DNA of 64,000 bases from Thermomonas brevis (GTDB lineage Bacteria; Pseudomonadota; Gammaproteobacteria; Xanthomonadales; Xanthomonadaceae). A program made the position numbers and the translations under genes. Of this stretch, positions 46,839 through 56,066 are shown piece after piece. The stretch's first letter is position 1. Every line of letters begins with the position of its first letter. The stretch spans positions 2,604,001 through 2,668,000 of the forward strand of contig NZ_CP060711.1 in assembly GCF_014395425.1 (NCBI RefSeq), given 5' to 3'. The notes below the pieces were generated by a model. That model saw nothing but the letters and a program-made list of their open reading frames with translations, was not told the origin of the DNA and made no database searches.

Positions 46839-47918
46839 ATGAATAAGAAACTCCTCTGCGCTGCCCTTCTGGGTGGTCTGGGTCTGGCGCAGGCTGCGTC
46901 CGCCCAGGAGTTCGACGACCGCTGGTACGTTTCCGGTTCGACCGGTATCAATCTGCAGGACAAGGATCGCGGAACTGAAGATGGGCCGTTTGGCACCATT
47001 GGCTTCGGCAAATTCCTTAACCAAAGGCTGTCTCTTGATGCAGAGCTGAATTATCAGAACATGCACAAGAGCATCAACAACAACCTGTGGTGGAGTCAGT
47101 ATGGCGCGTCGCTCGACGCCCGTTACCACTTCCGCAATGCGGATTCCAAGTGGTGGCCCTATTTGCGCGCTGGTCTCGGTTGGCAGCGTCACGAAGAAGA
47201 GTATGTGATCCCGAGTCCGACTTCGCCGGTTGATCACAAGGATTCCAACTTGGCGTTGAACCTGGGTGCCGGTCTGCAGTTTGATTTTGGTCGTACGAAC
47301 GTGCGCGCTGAAATTGGAACTCGTACTGATTTCGATGATCAGCAGGCCCGAATCGGCAAACAAGAAAATCAGTTTACCGATACCCTTGCTTCGCTTGGCC
47401 TGACCGTGGCCCTCGGCCCGGAACCGGTTGCCCCGGTCGCCCCGGCGCCGGCTCCGCAGCAGACCTGCGCCGACATGGATGACGACGGCGACGGCGTCAA
47501 CAACTGCGACGACAAGTGCCCGGGTTCGCAGGCTGGTCAGACCATCGGTCCGGACGGTTGCCCGGTGCCGGTGTCGATCGACCTGAAGGGCGTGAACTTC
47601 GATTTCGACAAGTCGACCCTGCGTCCCGACGCCGTGGCGATCCTCAACGAGGCCGTCGAGATCCTGAAGCGCTATCCGGACCTGAAGGTCGAAGTGGCCG
47701 GCCATACCGACCTGTGCGGCAAGGACGACTACAACCAGAAGCTGTCCGAGCGTCGCGCCAAGGCGGTGTACGACTACCTGACCGGCAACGGCGTCGACGC
47801 CGGTCGCCTGTCTGGTCCGGTCGGCTACGGCGAGAGCCGTCCGCTGGAGCAGACTGCGCAGACGCTGCCGGGCTGCAAGAGCGAAACCAACCGCCGCACC
47901 GAGCTCAACAGCCTGTAA
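46839..47918 (+). CDS. OmpA-family outer membrane protein
   Basis: The 359-residue protein has a signal peptide (MNKKLLCAALLGGLGLAQAA, cleavage near ASA-Q at 22), an eight-stranded-barrel region (about 23-190), a Pro/Ala linker, a TSP3-type calcium repeat DMDDDGDGVNNCDDKCP (about 211-227) and an OmpA C-terminal peptidoglycan-binding domain with FDFDKSTLRPDA, HTDLCG and NQKLSERRAKAVYDYL. It should tether the outer membrane to the wall. Base composition of the barrel part is clearly lower in GC than the C-terminal part. Confidence 0.93.
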   Translation: MNKKLLCAALLGGLGLAQAASAQEFDDRWYVSGSTGINLQDKDRGTEDGPFGTIGFGKFLNQRLSLDAELNYQNMHKSINNNLWWSQYGASLDARYHFRNADSKWWPYLRAGLGWQRHEEEYVIPSPTSPVDHKDSNLALNLGAGLQFDFGRTNVRAEIGTRTDFDDQQARIGKQENQFTDTLASLGLTVALGPEPVAPVAPAPAPQQTCADMDDDGDGVNNCDDKCPGSQAGQTIGPDGCPVPVSIDLKGVNFDFDKSTLRPDAVAILNEAVEILKRYPDLKVEVAGHTDLCGKDDYNQKLSERRAKAVYDYLTGNGVDAGRLSGPVGYGESRPLEQTAQTLPGCKSETNRRTELNSL

Positions 47919-47942
47919 TTCCGGCTGCCGCTCATGCTGCAT

Positions 47943-47975
47943 CGAAGCCCGGCCAAGTGCCGGGCTTCGTTTTTT
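47943..47975 (+). terminator. Intrinsic terminator of the OmpA-family gene
   Basis: CGAAGCCCGGC (47943-47953), loop CAAGT, GCCGGGCTTCG (47959-47969), then six T. This is a perfect 11-bp stem. Confidence 0.95.
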
Positions 47976-48000
47976 CAGGTTCGAATAAGGCGCTTGAACA

Positions 48001-48030
48001 TTGCGGCATTAACTGCGCAGCGCCTACACT
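48001..48030 (+). promoter_or_regulatory. Promoter for the secreted unknown protein
   Basis: TTGCGG (48001-48006), an 18-base spacer and TACACT (48025-48030), directly after the ompA terminator and 28 bases before the next ATG. Confidence 0.5.
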
Positions 48031-48057
48031 GTCGCCGTTCCGTCGGAGAATATCGCC

Positions 48058-48555
48058 ATGTCCCTGCACCGCGCCGCTTGCGCCCTGTTGTTCCTTGCTG
48101 CGCCGGTCGTGGCCCAGGCGGGAGGCGACATGTGCAAAAGCGACATCGCGCCGGCGATGTCGGTTCGTCCGACGCTGATCTCCTCGGTGGCGACCGAGCT
48201 TGCACCCGCCATCACCCAGCTCGGCGGTGCCAGCGGCGTGCTGGCGCAATCGTTCGACGAGGCGCTGTCGGTGGACAACGTGCTGGCACGGATCCGCATC
48301 GACGGCTGCCGCGCGATGGCCAAGGCCGGTGCGCCCGCGGCTGGCGGCATCGATCCGGCGGCCTACAAGCCGCAGACCGCGTTCGACAACACGCCGTGGC
48401 GGTTCAACATGACCCAGAACGGCAAGCGCATGACCGCTGACGAGTTCGATGCGTGGATGAAGTCGCGTGGTGTCCGCGTGGCTGGGCGCAAGGATCCCGC
48501 CCCCGCCGCGACGCCGGTAGCGGCCGACGACGCCGGGAAGAAAGCGGCGAACTGA
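48058..48555 (+). CDS. Unknown secreted protein
   Basis: I do not recognise this 165-residue protein. A clear signal peptide (MSLHRAACALLFLAAPVVAQ, cleavage near AQA-G) precedes a soluble part with Cys25 and Cys83, a segment FNMTQNGKRMTADEFDAWMKSRG that looks like a small helical unit, and a low-complexity Ala/Lys tail. It has its own promoter-like site and is followed after 22 bases by a pseudouridine synthase gene on the same strand. Confidence 0.7.
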   Translation: MSLHRAACALLFLAAPVVAQAGGDMCKSDIAPAMSVRPTLISSVATELAPAITQLGGASGVLAQSFDEALSVDNVLARIRIDGCRAMAKAGAPAAGGIDPAAYKPQTAFDNTPWRFNMTQNGKRMTADEFDAWMKSRGVRVAGRKDPAPAATPVAADDAGKKAAN

Positions 48556-48577
48556 GCCGGCCTTGCAGCGAACGGGC

Positions 48578-49309
48578 ATGCGCCACGGGCTGGCGCGGGT
48601 GTTGTCCAAGCGCGGGCTGTGCTCGCGCAGCGAAGCCGAGACGCTGATCCGTTCCGGCCGGGTGCGGCTGGACGGACGCATCGTGCGCGATCCCGAGCAT
48701 CCTGCCGACGTGCAGCAGGCGCGCATCGAAATCGATGGCGCGCATGCAGTCCATCCTACAGCGCGCTACCTGGCGCTCAACAAGCCGCGCGGCCTGGTGA
48801 CCACGGCGCGCGACGAGCGCGGGCGGGACACCATTTACCGTTGCTTCGATGGCGCGGAACTCGGCTGGATCGCGCCGGTCGGCCGCCTGGACAAGGCGAG
48901 CGAAGGATTGCTGCTGTTCACCAACGATCCGCAATGGGCGGCGCGGATCACCGATCCCGAGACGGGGCCGAGCAAGACTTACCACGTACAGGTGGATCGC
49001 ATTCCCGATCAATCGATGCTGTCGGCGATGCGAACTGGTATGCAGGATGGCGACGAATTCCTGCGCGCGACATCGGCCGTGCTGCTGCGGGCCGGCGAGA
49101 AGAACGCCTGGCTGGAGATCGTGCTGGATGAAGGCCGCAATCGCCAGATTCGCCGGTTGCTGGCGGCGCTCGGCATCGGCGTGCTGCGGCTGGTGCGCGT
49201 GGCGATCGGGCCGCTGGCCCTCGGCGAACTGCCGAAGGGCCAATGGCGCGAATTGACGCCGGAGGAGGTGGCTGCGCTTGGCGGCGAGGCACTTGGTAGC
49301 GTTGGCTAG
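48578..49309 (+). CDS. Pseudouridine synthase, RsuA/RluB/E/F family
   Basis: The 243-residue enzyme converts uridine to pseudouridine in rRNA. It has an N-terminal S4 RNA-binding domain (LSKRGLCSRSEAETLIRSGRV) and the catalytic Asp in APVGRLDKASEGLLLFTND, followed by EGRNRQIRRLLAALG. Which of RsuA, RluB, RluE or RluF it corresponds to cannot be read reliably. The ATG at 48578 is chosen over an in-frame TTG at 48563. Confidence 0.88.
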   Translation: MRHGLARVLSKRGLCSRSEAETLIRSGRVRLDGRIVRDPEHPADVQQARIEIDGAHAVHPTARYLALNKPRGLVTTARDERGRDTIYRCFDGAELGWIAPVGRLDKASEGLLLFTNDPQWAARITDPETGPSKTYHVQVDRIPDQSMLSAMRTGMQDGDEFLRATSAVLLRAGEKNAWLEIVLDEGRNRQIRRLLAALGIGVLRLVRVAIGPLALGELPKGQWRELTPEEVAALGGEALGSVG

Positions 49310-49367
49310 CCGGGCGCGGTCACTTGCGCCGTGAGCGGAGCGGATTCCGCTCCGCTCTATCGAAAAA

Positions 49368-50573
49368 TCAGTTCTTCAGCACGCCCAACTCGCGCCCGAT
49401 GCGCGTGAACGCGTCGATGGCGCGATCGAGATGCTCGCGCGTATGCGCCGCGCTCATCTGCGTGCGGATGCGCGCCTGGCCCTTGGCGACGACCGGGAAG
49501 AAGAAACCGATCGCGTAGATACCTTCCTCCAGCAGCCGCTCGGCGAAGCGCTGCGCCAGCGGCGCGTCGTACAGCATCACCGGGCAGATCGGGTGCACGC
49601 CCGGCTTGATCTCGAAGCCGGCGGCGGTCATGCGCTCGCGGAAGTACGCGGTGTTCTCCCGCAGGCGCGCGCGCAGTTCGCCGGCCGAGGACAGCATCTC
49701 GAACGCCTTGATCCCGGCGGCGGCTACGTGCGGCGGCAGCGAGTTGGAGAACAGATAGGGGCGCGAGCGCTGGCGCAGCAGCTCGACCACTTCCTTCTTC
49801 GCGGTGGTGAAGCCGCCCAGCGCGCCGCCCATCGCCTTGCCGAGCGTGCCGGTGAAGATGTCGATCTTGTCCAGCACGCCCTTCACCTCGGCGCTGCCGC
49901 GGCCGGTGGCGCCGAGGAAGCCGGTGGCATGGCATTCGTCGATGTGCACCAGCGCGCCGTACTTGGCCGCCAGCGCGGTGATCTCGTCGAGCGGGGCGAT
50001 GAAGCCATCCATCGAGAACACGCCGTCGGTGGTGATCATGATCGTGCGTGCACCGTCGACTTTCGCCTGCTGCAACTGCTTCTCCAGGTCGGCCATGTCG
50101 CAGTTGGCGTAGCGGTAGCGCCTGGCCTTGCACAGGCGCACGCCGTCGATGATCGAGGCGTGGTTGAGGGCGTCGCTGATGATCGCGTCGTTCTCGCCCA
50201 GCAGCGGCTCGAACAGGCCTCCGTTGGCGTCGAAGCAGGCGGCGTAGAGGATGGTGTCCTCGGTGCCGAAGAACTCGGCGATGGTCTTTTCCAGCTGCTT
50301 GTGCAGGTCCTGCGTGCCGCAGATGAAGCGCACCGAAGCCATGCCGAAGCCGTGCGTGTCCAGCGCATCCTTGGCCGCGGCGATGATGTCCGGATGATCG
50401 GCCAGCCCGAGGTAGTTGTTGGCGCAGAAGTTCAGCACCTTGCGGCCGTCCGCCAGTTCGATCTCGGCCGACTGCGGGCTGGTGATGATGCGTTCGGACT
50501 TGAACAGCCCCTGCGCGCGGATGGAGTCCAGTTCCTCGGCGTAGTGCCGGGTCAGCGGGGAGGCGTTCGTCAT
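49368..50573 (-). CDS. kbl: Glycine C-acetyltransferase (2-amino-3-ketobutyrate CoA ligase)
   Basis: Kbl (401 residues) cleaves 2-amino-3-ketobutyrate with CoA to glycine and acetyl-CoA, the second step of threonine breakdown. The PLP lysine is Lys246 in [25 protein letters not shown] (about 211-221) holds the Asp and His of the cofactor site. The start [16 protein letters not shown] and the length match E. coli Kbl. Its partner tdh lies on the same strand, 0.9 kb upstream, with a porin gene between. Confidence 0.96.
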   Translation of the reverse strand: MTNASPLTRHYAEELDSIRAQGLFKSERIITSPQSAEIELADGRKVLNFCANNYLGLADHPDIIAAAKDALDTHGFGMASVRFICGTQDLHKQLEKTIAEFFGTEDTILYAACFDANGGLFEPLLGENDAIISDALNHASIIDGVRLCKARRYRYANCDMADLEKQLQQAKVDGARTIMITTDGVFSMDGFIAPLDEITALAAKYGALVHIDECHATGFLGATGRGSAEVKGVLDKIDIFTGTLGKAMGGALGGFTTAKKEVVELLRQRSRPYLFSNSLPPHVAAAGIKAFEMLSSAGELRARLRENTAYFRERMTAAGFEIKPGVHPICPVMLYDAPLAQRFAERLLEEGIYAIGFFFPVVAKGQARIRTQMSAAHTREHLDRAIDAFTRIGRELGVLKN

Positions 50574-50735
50574 GGCGGGGATCGTCGGAGGAGGGGCGAG
50601 GCTACAGATTCTAGCGGGCGGCCGTTATTGCATCAGGTGTGGAGGCCGCGCGACCGCATGCGCGGGCGCCCTCCATGCTGGAATCCGAATGTTAAAATGT
50701 CGTAATTCCGTCCAATGCCCATCGCCGAGCCGCCC

Positions 50736-51440
50736 ATGTCGCCCTTCCGTCGCCCGCTTGCCATCGCCCTCCTGCTGCTGTCCGCGCCGTTCGCCGCCAA
50801 CGCGGGCGATGGCGACGAACCGGCTTCGTCCGTCAGCTGGGAAATCAGCGCGGTGTCCGACTACCTGTTCCGCGGCGTCTCGCAGACCGACGAGAAGGCG
50901 ACCGTGCAGGGCAGCCTCACCTGGACTGCGGCGTCGGGCGTGTACGTCGGCAGCTTCGCGTCCGGCGTGGACTTCGGCGCCGACAGTCCCGACGTCGAGG
51001 TCGACTACTTCGTCGGCTACGGTTTCGACGTGTCCGACAAGGTGAACATCGACCTCCTGCTCAACCGCTACACCTATCCGGGTGCCAGCGAGATGGCCTA
51101 CAACGAGCTGGTCACCACCACCACCTTCGCCGACAGCTGGGCGCTCAACGTCAGCTACACCAACGACGTCTGGGGCAGCGGCACCGACGGCTGGTACTAC
51201 GGCCTGAGCCACGACTGGAGCCTGCCGAACGACTTCACCCTGTCGGCCAACGTCGGCCGCAGCGTGTTCCGCGACAGCGCGGTGGCCGAGGACTACACCG
51301 ACTGGGGCGTGGGCGTCAGCCGCAGCTTCGGCCCCGCCAACGTCTCGCTGGGCTACTACGGCGTCGACGGCAAGGGCCGCGACAACTTCGGCAACCTGGC
51401 CGACAGCCGCGTCTTGCTGACGGTGAAGTTCGCGCGCTGA
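50736..51440 (+). CDS. TorF-family putative porin
   Basis: The 234-residue outer membrane protein has a signal peptide (MSPFRRPLAIALLLLSAPFA, cleavage near ANA-G) and amphipathic beta strands with the family hallmark SAVSDYLFRGVSQTD and repeated SxGxxYDVSDK-type strands, ending with an aromatic-poor KFAR. The substrate is unknown. The ATG at 50736 follows a TAAAAT box (50693-50698) and is preferred over 50715. It lies between kbl and tdh but on the opposite strand. Confidence 0.85.
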   Translation: MSPFRRPLAIALLLLSAPFAANAGDGDEPASSVSWEISAVSDYLFRGVSQTDEKATVQGSLTWTAASGVYVGSFASGVDFGADSPDVEVDYFVGYGFDVSDKVNIDLLLNRYTYPGASEMAYNELVTTTTFADSWALNVSYTNDVWGSGTDGWYYGLSHDWSLPNDFTLSANVGRSVFRDSAVAEDYTDWGVGVSRSFGPANVSLGYYGVDGKGRDNFGNLADSRVLLTVKFAR

Positions 51441-51462
51441 GCGAAGACATCCGCCTGCAAGG

Positions 51463-51489
51463 AAAAAGGCGCCGCAAGGCGCCTTTTTC
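51463..51489. terminator. Bidirectional terminator between porin and tdh
   Basis: AAAAAGGCGCC (51463-51473), loop GCAA, GGCGCCTTTTT (51478-51488). A and T tracts on both sides let it serve the convergent porin and tdh genes. Confidence 0.92.
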
Positions 51490-51510
51490 GTGTCGCGATG
51501 CCGCCGGCCG

Positions 51511-52551
51511 TCAGTTCCAGCTCAGCACGATCTTGCCGGCCTTGCCCTGTTCCATCAGGTCGAAGCCCTTCTGGAAATCGTCGATCGGCAGCTGGTGGGT
51601 CAGCGCCTTGCCGAGCGGGAAGCCGCCCAGCACCAACTGCGTCATCTTGTACCAGGTCTCGTACATCTTGCGGCCGTAGATGCCCTGCACGGTCAGGCCC
51701 TTGAAGATGATCTTGTCCCAGTCGCAGCCCGCGCCCTTGGGCATGATGCCGAGCATCGCGATCTTGCCGCCGTGGTACATGCAGTCGAGCATGTCGTTGA
51801 AGGCGCGTGGGTTGCCGCTCATCTCCAGGCCCACGTCGAAACCTTCCATGTGCAGGTCGGCCATCACGTCCTTCAGCGAGGTGTTGGCGACGTTGACCAC
51901 GCGGGTCGCGCCCATGTCGGCGGCCAGCTTCAGGCGGTAGTCGTTGACGTCGGTGACCACCACGTTGCGCGCGCCGATGTGCTTGCAGATGCCGGCGGCG
52001 ATGATGCCGATCGGGCCGGCGCCGGTGATCAGCACGTCCTCGCCGATCACGTCGAACTCCAGCGCGCAGTGCGCGGCGTTGCCGTAGGGGTCGAAGAACG
52101 CGGCCAGTTCGGACGGGATCTGGTCGGGGATCGGCCACAGGTTGGAGACCGGCATCGTCATGTATTCGGCGAACGCGCCGTTGACGTTGACGCCGATGCC
52201 GACCGTGTTCGGGCACAGGTGTGGGCGGCCGCCGCGGCAGTTGCGGCAGTGGCCGCAGACGATGTGACCCTCGGCCGAGACGCGCTGGCCGATTTCGTAG
52301 CCGGTCACCGCCGAGCCGAGCGCGGCGATGCGGCCGACGAACTCGTGGCCGATGGTCAGGCCCGGCTTGATCGTGCGCTGGCTCCATTCGTCCCACAGGT
52401 AGATGTGCAGGTCGGTGCCGCAGATCGCGGTCTTCTCCAGCTTGATCAGCACCTCGTTGGGGCCGGGCGCCGGCACCGGCACTTCCTCCATCCAGATGCC
52501 CTTGGTCGCCTCGCGCTTCACCAGCGCGCGCATCGTGTTTGCTTGGGTCAT
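51511..52551 (-). CDS. tdh: L-threonine 3-dehydrogenase
   Basis: Tdh (346 residues) oxidises threonine to 2-amino-3-ketobutyrate with NAD, feeding Kbl. The catalytic zinc uses Cys44 (AICGTD) and His69/Glu70 (IGHEFVG); structural zinc cysteines are 99, 102, 105 and 113. The Rossmann motif [15 protein letters not shown] is near 180. The ATG at 52551 is favoured because GACGAG lies 8 bases upstream; an ATG at 52557 is only 2 bases from it. Confidence 0.96.
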   Translation of the reverse strand: MTQANTMRALVKREATKGIWMEEVPVPAPGPNEVLIKLEKTAICGTDLHIYLWDEWSQRTIKPGLTIGHEFVGRIAALGSAVTGYEIGQRVSAEGHIVCGHCRNCRGGRPHLCPNTVGIGVNVNGAFAEYMTMPVSNLWPIPDQIPSELAAFFDPYGNAAHCALEFDVIGEDVLITGAGPIGIIAAGICKHIGARNVVVTDVNDYRLKLAADMGATRVVNVANTSLKDVMADLHMEGFDVGLEMSGNPRAFNDMLDCMYHGGKIAMLGIMPKGAGCDWDKIIFKGLTVQGIYGRKMYETWYKMTQLVLGGFPLGKALTHQLPIDDFQKGFDLMEQGKAGKIVLSWN

Positions 52552-52678
52552 GTGCATGACTCGTCGGGGAAGGCCGCCATTTTACGCCGTCGCAGGCGCG
52601 GCCCCGCCTGACCAAGGTCACGGGCCGGCGCGCGCGGGGGGTGGTCTAATACCGGTTTGACCGTTCCGGAGCCCGACC

Positions 52679-54829
52679 ATGCGCAAACGCACCCTGACCG
52701 CCGCCTTGGCCTTGACGCTCGCCGGCGGCGCGGCCCATGCCGACGAAGGCATGTGGATGCCCTCGCAGCTGCCGCAGCTGGCCGCCCAGCTGAAGGCCGC
52801 CGGCTTCAAGGGCGATCCCGCCCAGCTGGCCGACGTGACGAAGCCGCCGCTGTCGGCGGTGGTGTCGCTGGGGGGCTGCACCGCCAGCTTCGTGTCGCCG
52901 GAAGGGCTGGTGGTCACCAACCACCATTGCGCGATGGGCGCGATCCAGCTCAATTCCACGCCCGAGAAGAACCTGATCCAGGACGGCTTCATCGCCGCCA
53001 CCCGCGCCGACGAAGTCTCCGCCGGCCCGGCCTCGCGGATCTGGGTGACGGTGGGCTTCGACAAGGTCACCGACCGCATCCTCGCCGATGCCAAGGGCAA
53101 GACCGGTCGCGCCTATTTCGACGCGGTCGATGCCGCGAAGAAGGTCGCGGTGGCCGAATGCGAGGCCGACGCCGGCCACCGCTGCAGCGTCGCCGACATG
53201 TACTACGGCAGCGACTTCTATCTCATCAAGCAGCTGGAGCTGAAGGACATCCGCCTTGTCTACGCGCCGCCGCGTGCGATCGGCAACTACGGCGACGAGA
53301 TCGACAACTTCATGTGGCCGCGCCACACCGGCGACTTCAGCTTCTACCGCGCCTATGTCGGCAAGGACGGCAAGCCGGCTGCATACAGCAAGGACAACGT
53401 GCCCTACCAGCCGCCGGCATACCTCACCGTGTCCACCGCGCCGGTGAAGGCGGGCGATTTCGCGATGCTGGCCGGCTATCCGGGGCGCACCTTCCGCCAC
53501 CGCACCGCTTCCGAATTCGCCGGCCAGATCGACTGGCTGCTGCCGACCCGCGTGGCGATGTACGACGGCCTGATCGACACCGTCCAGCACGCCAGCGCCG
53601 GCGACAAGACGAAGCAGGTGCTCTACGCCTCCTCCGTGGCCGGCTACAAGAACACCCTCAAGCGCGCGCAGGGCGAGCTGGAAGGGCTGCGCCGCAGCGA
53701 CGCGGTGCGCGTGCGCCGCGAAGACGAGGCGGCGATGCTGGCGTGGCTGGGCAAGCAGCCGGGCAGCAAGGCCGCGCTGGCCGGCATCCGCGCGATGCAG
53801 GGCGAACTGGATGCCGACGACGCCAACCGCGAGCGCGACTTCATCCTGCCGTTCCTGCGCCCGGGCCTGCTAGGTTCGGCGGTGACGCTGCAGCGCCTTG
53901 CGCTGGAACGCGGCAAGCCGGATGCGCAGCGCGAGACCGGCTACCAGCAGCGCGACGAGGCGCTGATCGAGGGCGGCCTCAAGCAGCTGCAGCGCCGCTA
54001 TGACCCGGAGGTGGAGAAGGCCACGCTGCGCTACGCGCTGAAGCGCTACTTCGCGCTGCCGCAGGCGCAGCGCGTGGCCGAGTTCGACGCGGTGTTCGGC
54101 GCGAATGAAGCAGAAGCCGCGCAGCGGCTGGACGCGCTGTACGCCGGCACGAAGCTGGGCGATGAAGCCGCCCGCCTCGCCGCGCTGAAGCTCGACGCCG
54201 CCGCACTGGCCGCATCGGACGACGCGCTGCTCAAGGCCGCCGCCACCCTGCAGCCCGCGCTGCTGCGGCTGGAGGAAGAAGCCAAGCAGCGCGCCGGCGA
54301 ACTCCTGCGCCTGCGCCCGTCCTACATGCAGGCGCTGATCGCCTACCGCAACTCGCAGGGCCGGGCGGTGTACCCGGACGCCAATTCCACCCTGCGCGTC
54401 AGCTTTGGTGCGGTCAGCCCGCTGTCGCCGCGCGACGGCATGGACTACCGTCCGCTGACCACCGTGGCCGGCATCGTCGAGAAGAACACCGGCGAGGAGC
54501 CGTTCGACGCGCCGAAGCCGCTGCTGGACGCGATCGCCAAGGGCGATTTCGGCAGCACCGCCGATCCGGAGCTGAAGACCCAGACCGTCGATTTCATGAC
54601 CAACCTCGACACCACCGGCGGCAATTCCGGTTCGCCGGTGCTGGACGCCGAGGGCAAGCTGATCGGCCTGAACTTCGACAGCAACTGGGAAGCGGTAAGC
54701 GCCAGCTGGATGTTCGATCCGCGCTACAAGCGCGCGATCCACGTGGACATGCGCTACCTGCGCTGGCTGCTGGCGAAGGTGTACCCGGCGCCGCAGCTGC
54801 TGAAGGAAATGAACCTGCCGGCCGAATGA
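52679..54829 (+). CDS. S46-family dipeptidyl-peptidase, DPP11-like
   Basis: The 716-residue periplasmic serine peptidase removes dipeptides from peptide N-termini. It has a signal peptide (MRKRTLTAALALTLAGGAAH, cleavage near AHA-D), the catalytic His83 in TNHHC, the Asp in WPRHTGDF (about 219) and nucleophile Ser650 in GGNSGSPV. The residue that sets P1 specificity, 18 after the nucleophile (Gly in DPP7, Arg or Ser in DPP11), is Ser668 in NFDSNWEA. This points to a preference for acidic P1 residues. Confidence 0.9.
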   Translation: MRKRTLTAALALTLAGGAAHADEGMWMPSQLPQLAAQLKAAGFKGDPAQLADVTKPPLSAVVSLGGCTASFVSPEGLVVTNHHCAMGAIQLNSTPEKNLIQDGFIAATRADEVSAGPASRIWVTVGFDKVTDRILADAKGKTGRAYFDAVDAAKKVAVAECEADAGHRCSVADMYYGSDFYLIKQLELKDIRLVYAPPRAIGNYGDEIDNFMWPRHTGDFSFYRAYVGKDGKPAAYSKDNVPYQPPAYLTVSTAPVKAGDFAMLAGYPGRTFRHRTASEFAGQIDWLLPTRVAMYDGLIDTVQHASAGDKTKQVLYASSVAGYKNTLKRAQGELEGLRRSDAVRVRREDEAAMLAWLGKQPGSKAALAGIRAMQGELDADDANRERDFILPFLRPGLLGSAVTLQRLALERGKPDAQRETGYQQRDEALIEGGLKQLQRRYDPEVEKATLRYALKRYFALPQAQRVAEFDAVFGANEAEAAQRLDALYAGTKLGDEAARLAALKLDAAALAASDDALLKAAATLQPALLRLEEEAKQRAGELLRLRPSYMQALIAYRNSQGRAVYPDANSTLRVSFGAVSPLSPRDGMDYRPLTTVAGIVEKNTGEEPFDAPKPLLDAIAKGDFGSTADPELKTQTVDFMTNLDTTGGNSGSPVLDAEGKLIGLNFDSNWEAVSASWMFDPRYKRAIHVDMRYLRWLLAKVYPAPQLLKEMNLPAE

Positions 54830-54851
54830 TCCCGGTCTTCCGGTGGCAACG

Positions 54852-54881
54852 CGGAAACGCCGGCACAGGCCGGCGTTTCCG
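54852..54881. terminator. 13-bp perfect hairpin between S46 peptidase and DUF3224 genes
   Basis: CGGAAACGCCGGC (54852-54864), loop ACAG, GCCGGCGTTTCCG (54869-54881). There is only a short T-run (GTTTG) after it. Because the flanking genes converge it can serve both. Confidence 0.7.
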
Positions 54882-54901
54882 TTTGCGCCGCCGCGGCCGG
54901 A

Positions 54902-55297
54902 TCAGTCCTCGCGGAACCCGTAGTCGAACGTGTAGAAATGCTTGCCATCCACGATGTCGATGGCGATGCGCCCGTGCAGGCCGGTGAGTTCATCGGTGCC
55001 GCTGTCCGGCACCACGGTGAGGTCGAGCGAGGGCTTGCCGCGATCCATCACTCCGCTGTGCTGCGCGTAGAAGCTGCCGCGCTTGCCGTCCAGCGCGCCT
55101 TCGACGCGCTCCATCGCCACGTACGCGCCGGAGCCCGCCACCGGCGACATCACCGCCAGCATGTGCACCACGCTCACAGCGTCCAGCGGCCCGCGGAAGC
55201 GCTTGTCGAAGCGGGAATGGCCGATGCTCGCGCCGCCGCCGATGTCCAGCTCCTCCTGCGGCATCCGCGTCACTTCGAATTCGCCCTTGGCCTGCAT
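54902..55297 (-). CDS. DUF3224 family protein
   Basis: The 131-residue cytoplasmic protein has the DUF3224 pattern: an N-terminal MQAKGEFEVTRMPQEE strand pair, SFYAQHSGVMDRG and a final HFYTFDYGF. The family folds as a small beta barrel of unknown function, often near stress or metabolic genes. It is monocistronic. Confidence 0.8.
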   Translation of the reverse strand: MQAKGEFEVTRMPQEELDIGGGASIGHSRFDKRFRGPLDAVSVVHMLAVMSPVAGSGAYVAMERVEGALDGKRGSFYAQHSGVMDRGKPSLDLTVVPDSGTDELTGLHGRIAIDIVDGKHFYTFDYGFRED

Positions 55298-55400
55298 GTC
55301 CGGATTCCTGTGGGTGATGGCGCAAGCCTACAGCGGGCGATGTAAACCCGGCGCGACCTGCTAGGCTTGTGCGCTGCACAATCGCGGAGCCGCGCAGCGC

Positions 55401-56051
55401 ATGAAGATCCTGCTTGCCCGCCACGGCGAGACGCCGTGGAACGCCGAAGGCCGCTACCAGGGCCAGGTGGACATCCCCCTGTCCGAGGTCGGCATCGCCC
55501 AGGCCAACGCGCTCGGCGAGCGGCTGAAGGACCTGCGCATCGACCGCGCCGTGGCCTCGCCGCTGTCGCGCGCGACCCGCACCGCCCAGCTCGCCTTGGG
55601 CGAAGCGCGCGCGCCGCAGCTTGGCTTCGACGACGGCCTGCTGGAAATCGCCCACGGCGAATGGGAAGGCCTGCTCGCCAGCGAGATCGCCGAGCGCGAC
55701 CCGCAGCGCCTGCGCGACTGGCGCGACGCGCCGGAGTCGGTGCTGATGCCAGGCGAGGGCGGCGAATCGCTGCAGCTGGTGCTGGAACGCGCCTGGCCGG
55801 CGCTGGAACGCGCCTGCGACGGTCTCGGCGCCGACGATACCCTGCTGGTCGTCGCCCACGACGCGGTCAACCGCGTGCTGCTGTGCCGGGTGCTGGGCCT
55901 GCCGCTGTCGCGGCTGTGGACCTTCCGGCAGGCGCCGACCACGCTCAACCTGCTGCAGGGCGACAGCGTCGACGCATTGGAAGTGGTCCGCCTCAACGAC
56001 TGCGCGCACCACACGCCGTTCTTCGGCGAGGCGAAGCATCGGGCGTTGTAG
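55401..56051 (+). CDS. Histidine phosphatase family protein (phosphoglycerate mutase-like)
   Basis: The 216-residue protein starts MKILLARHGETPWNAEGRYQG, with the phosphorylated His8 in RHGET, the second phosphate-binding Arg in SPLSRATRTA and the catalytic His in VVAHDAVNRVLL (about 154). Proteins of this size include GpmB-like enzymes, alpha-ribazole phosphatase and broad phosphatases; no cobalamin genes are nearby, so a general phosphatase role is more likely. It converges with the aldo/keto reductase gene. Confidence 0.85.
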   Translation: MKILLARHGETPWNAEGRYQGQVDIPLSEVGIAQANALGERLKDLRIDRAVASPLSRATRTAQLALGEARAPQLGFDDGLLEIAHGEWEGLLASEIAERDPQRLRDWRDAPESVLMPGEGGESLQLVLERAWPALERACDGLGADDTLLVVAHDAVNRVLLCRVLGLPLSRLWTFRQAPTTLNLLQGDSVDALEVVRLNDCAHHTPFFGEAKHRAL

Positions 56052-56066
56052 GCCCGGACTACGTCT

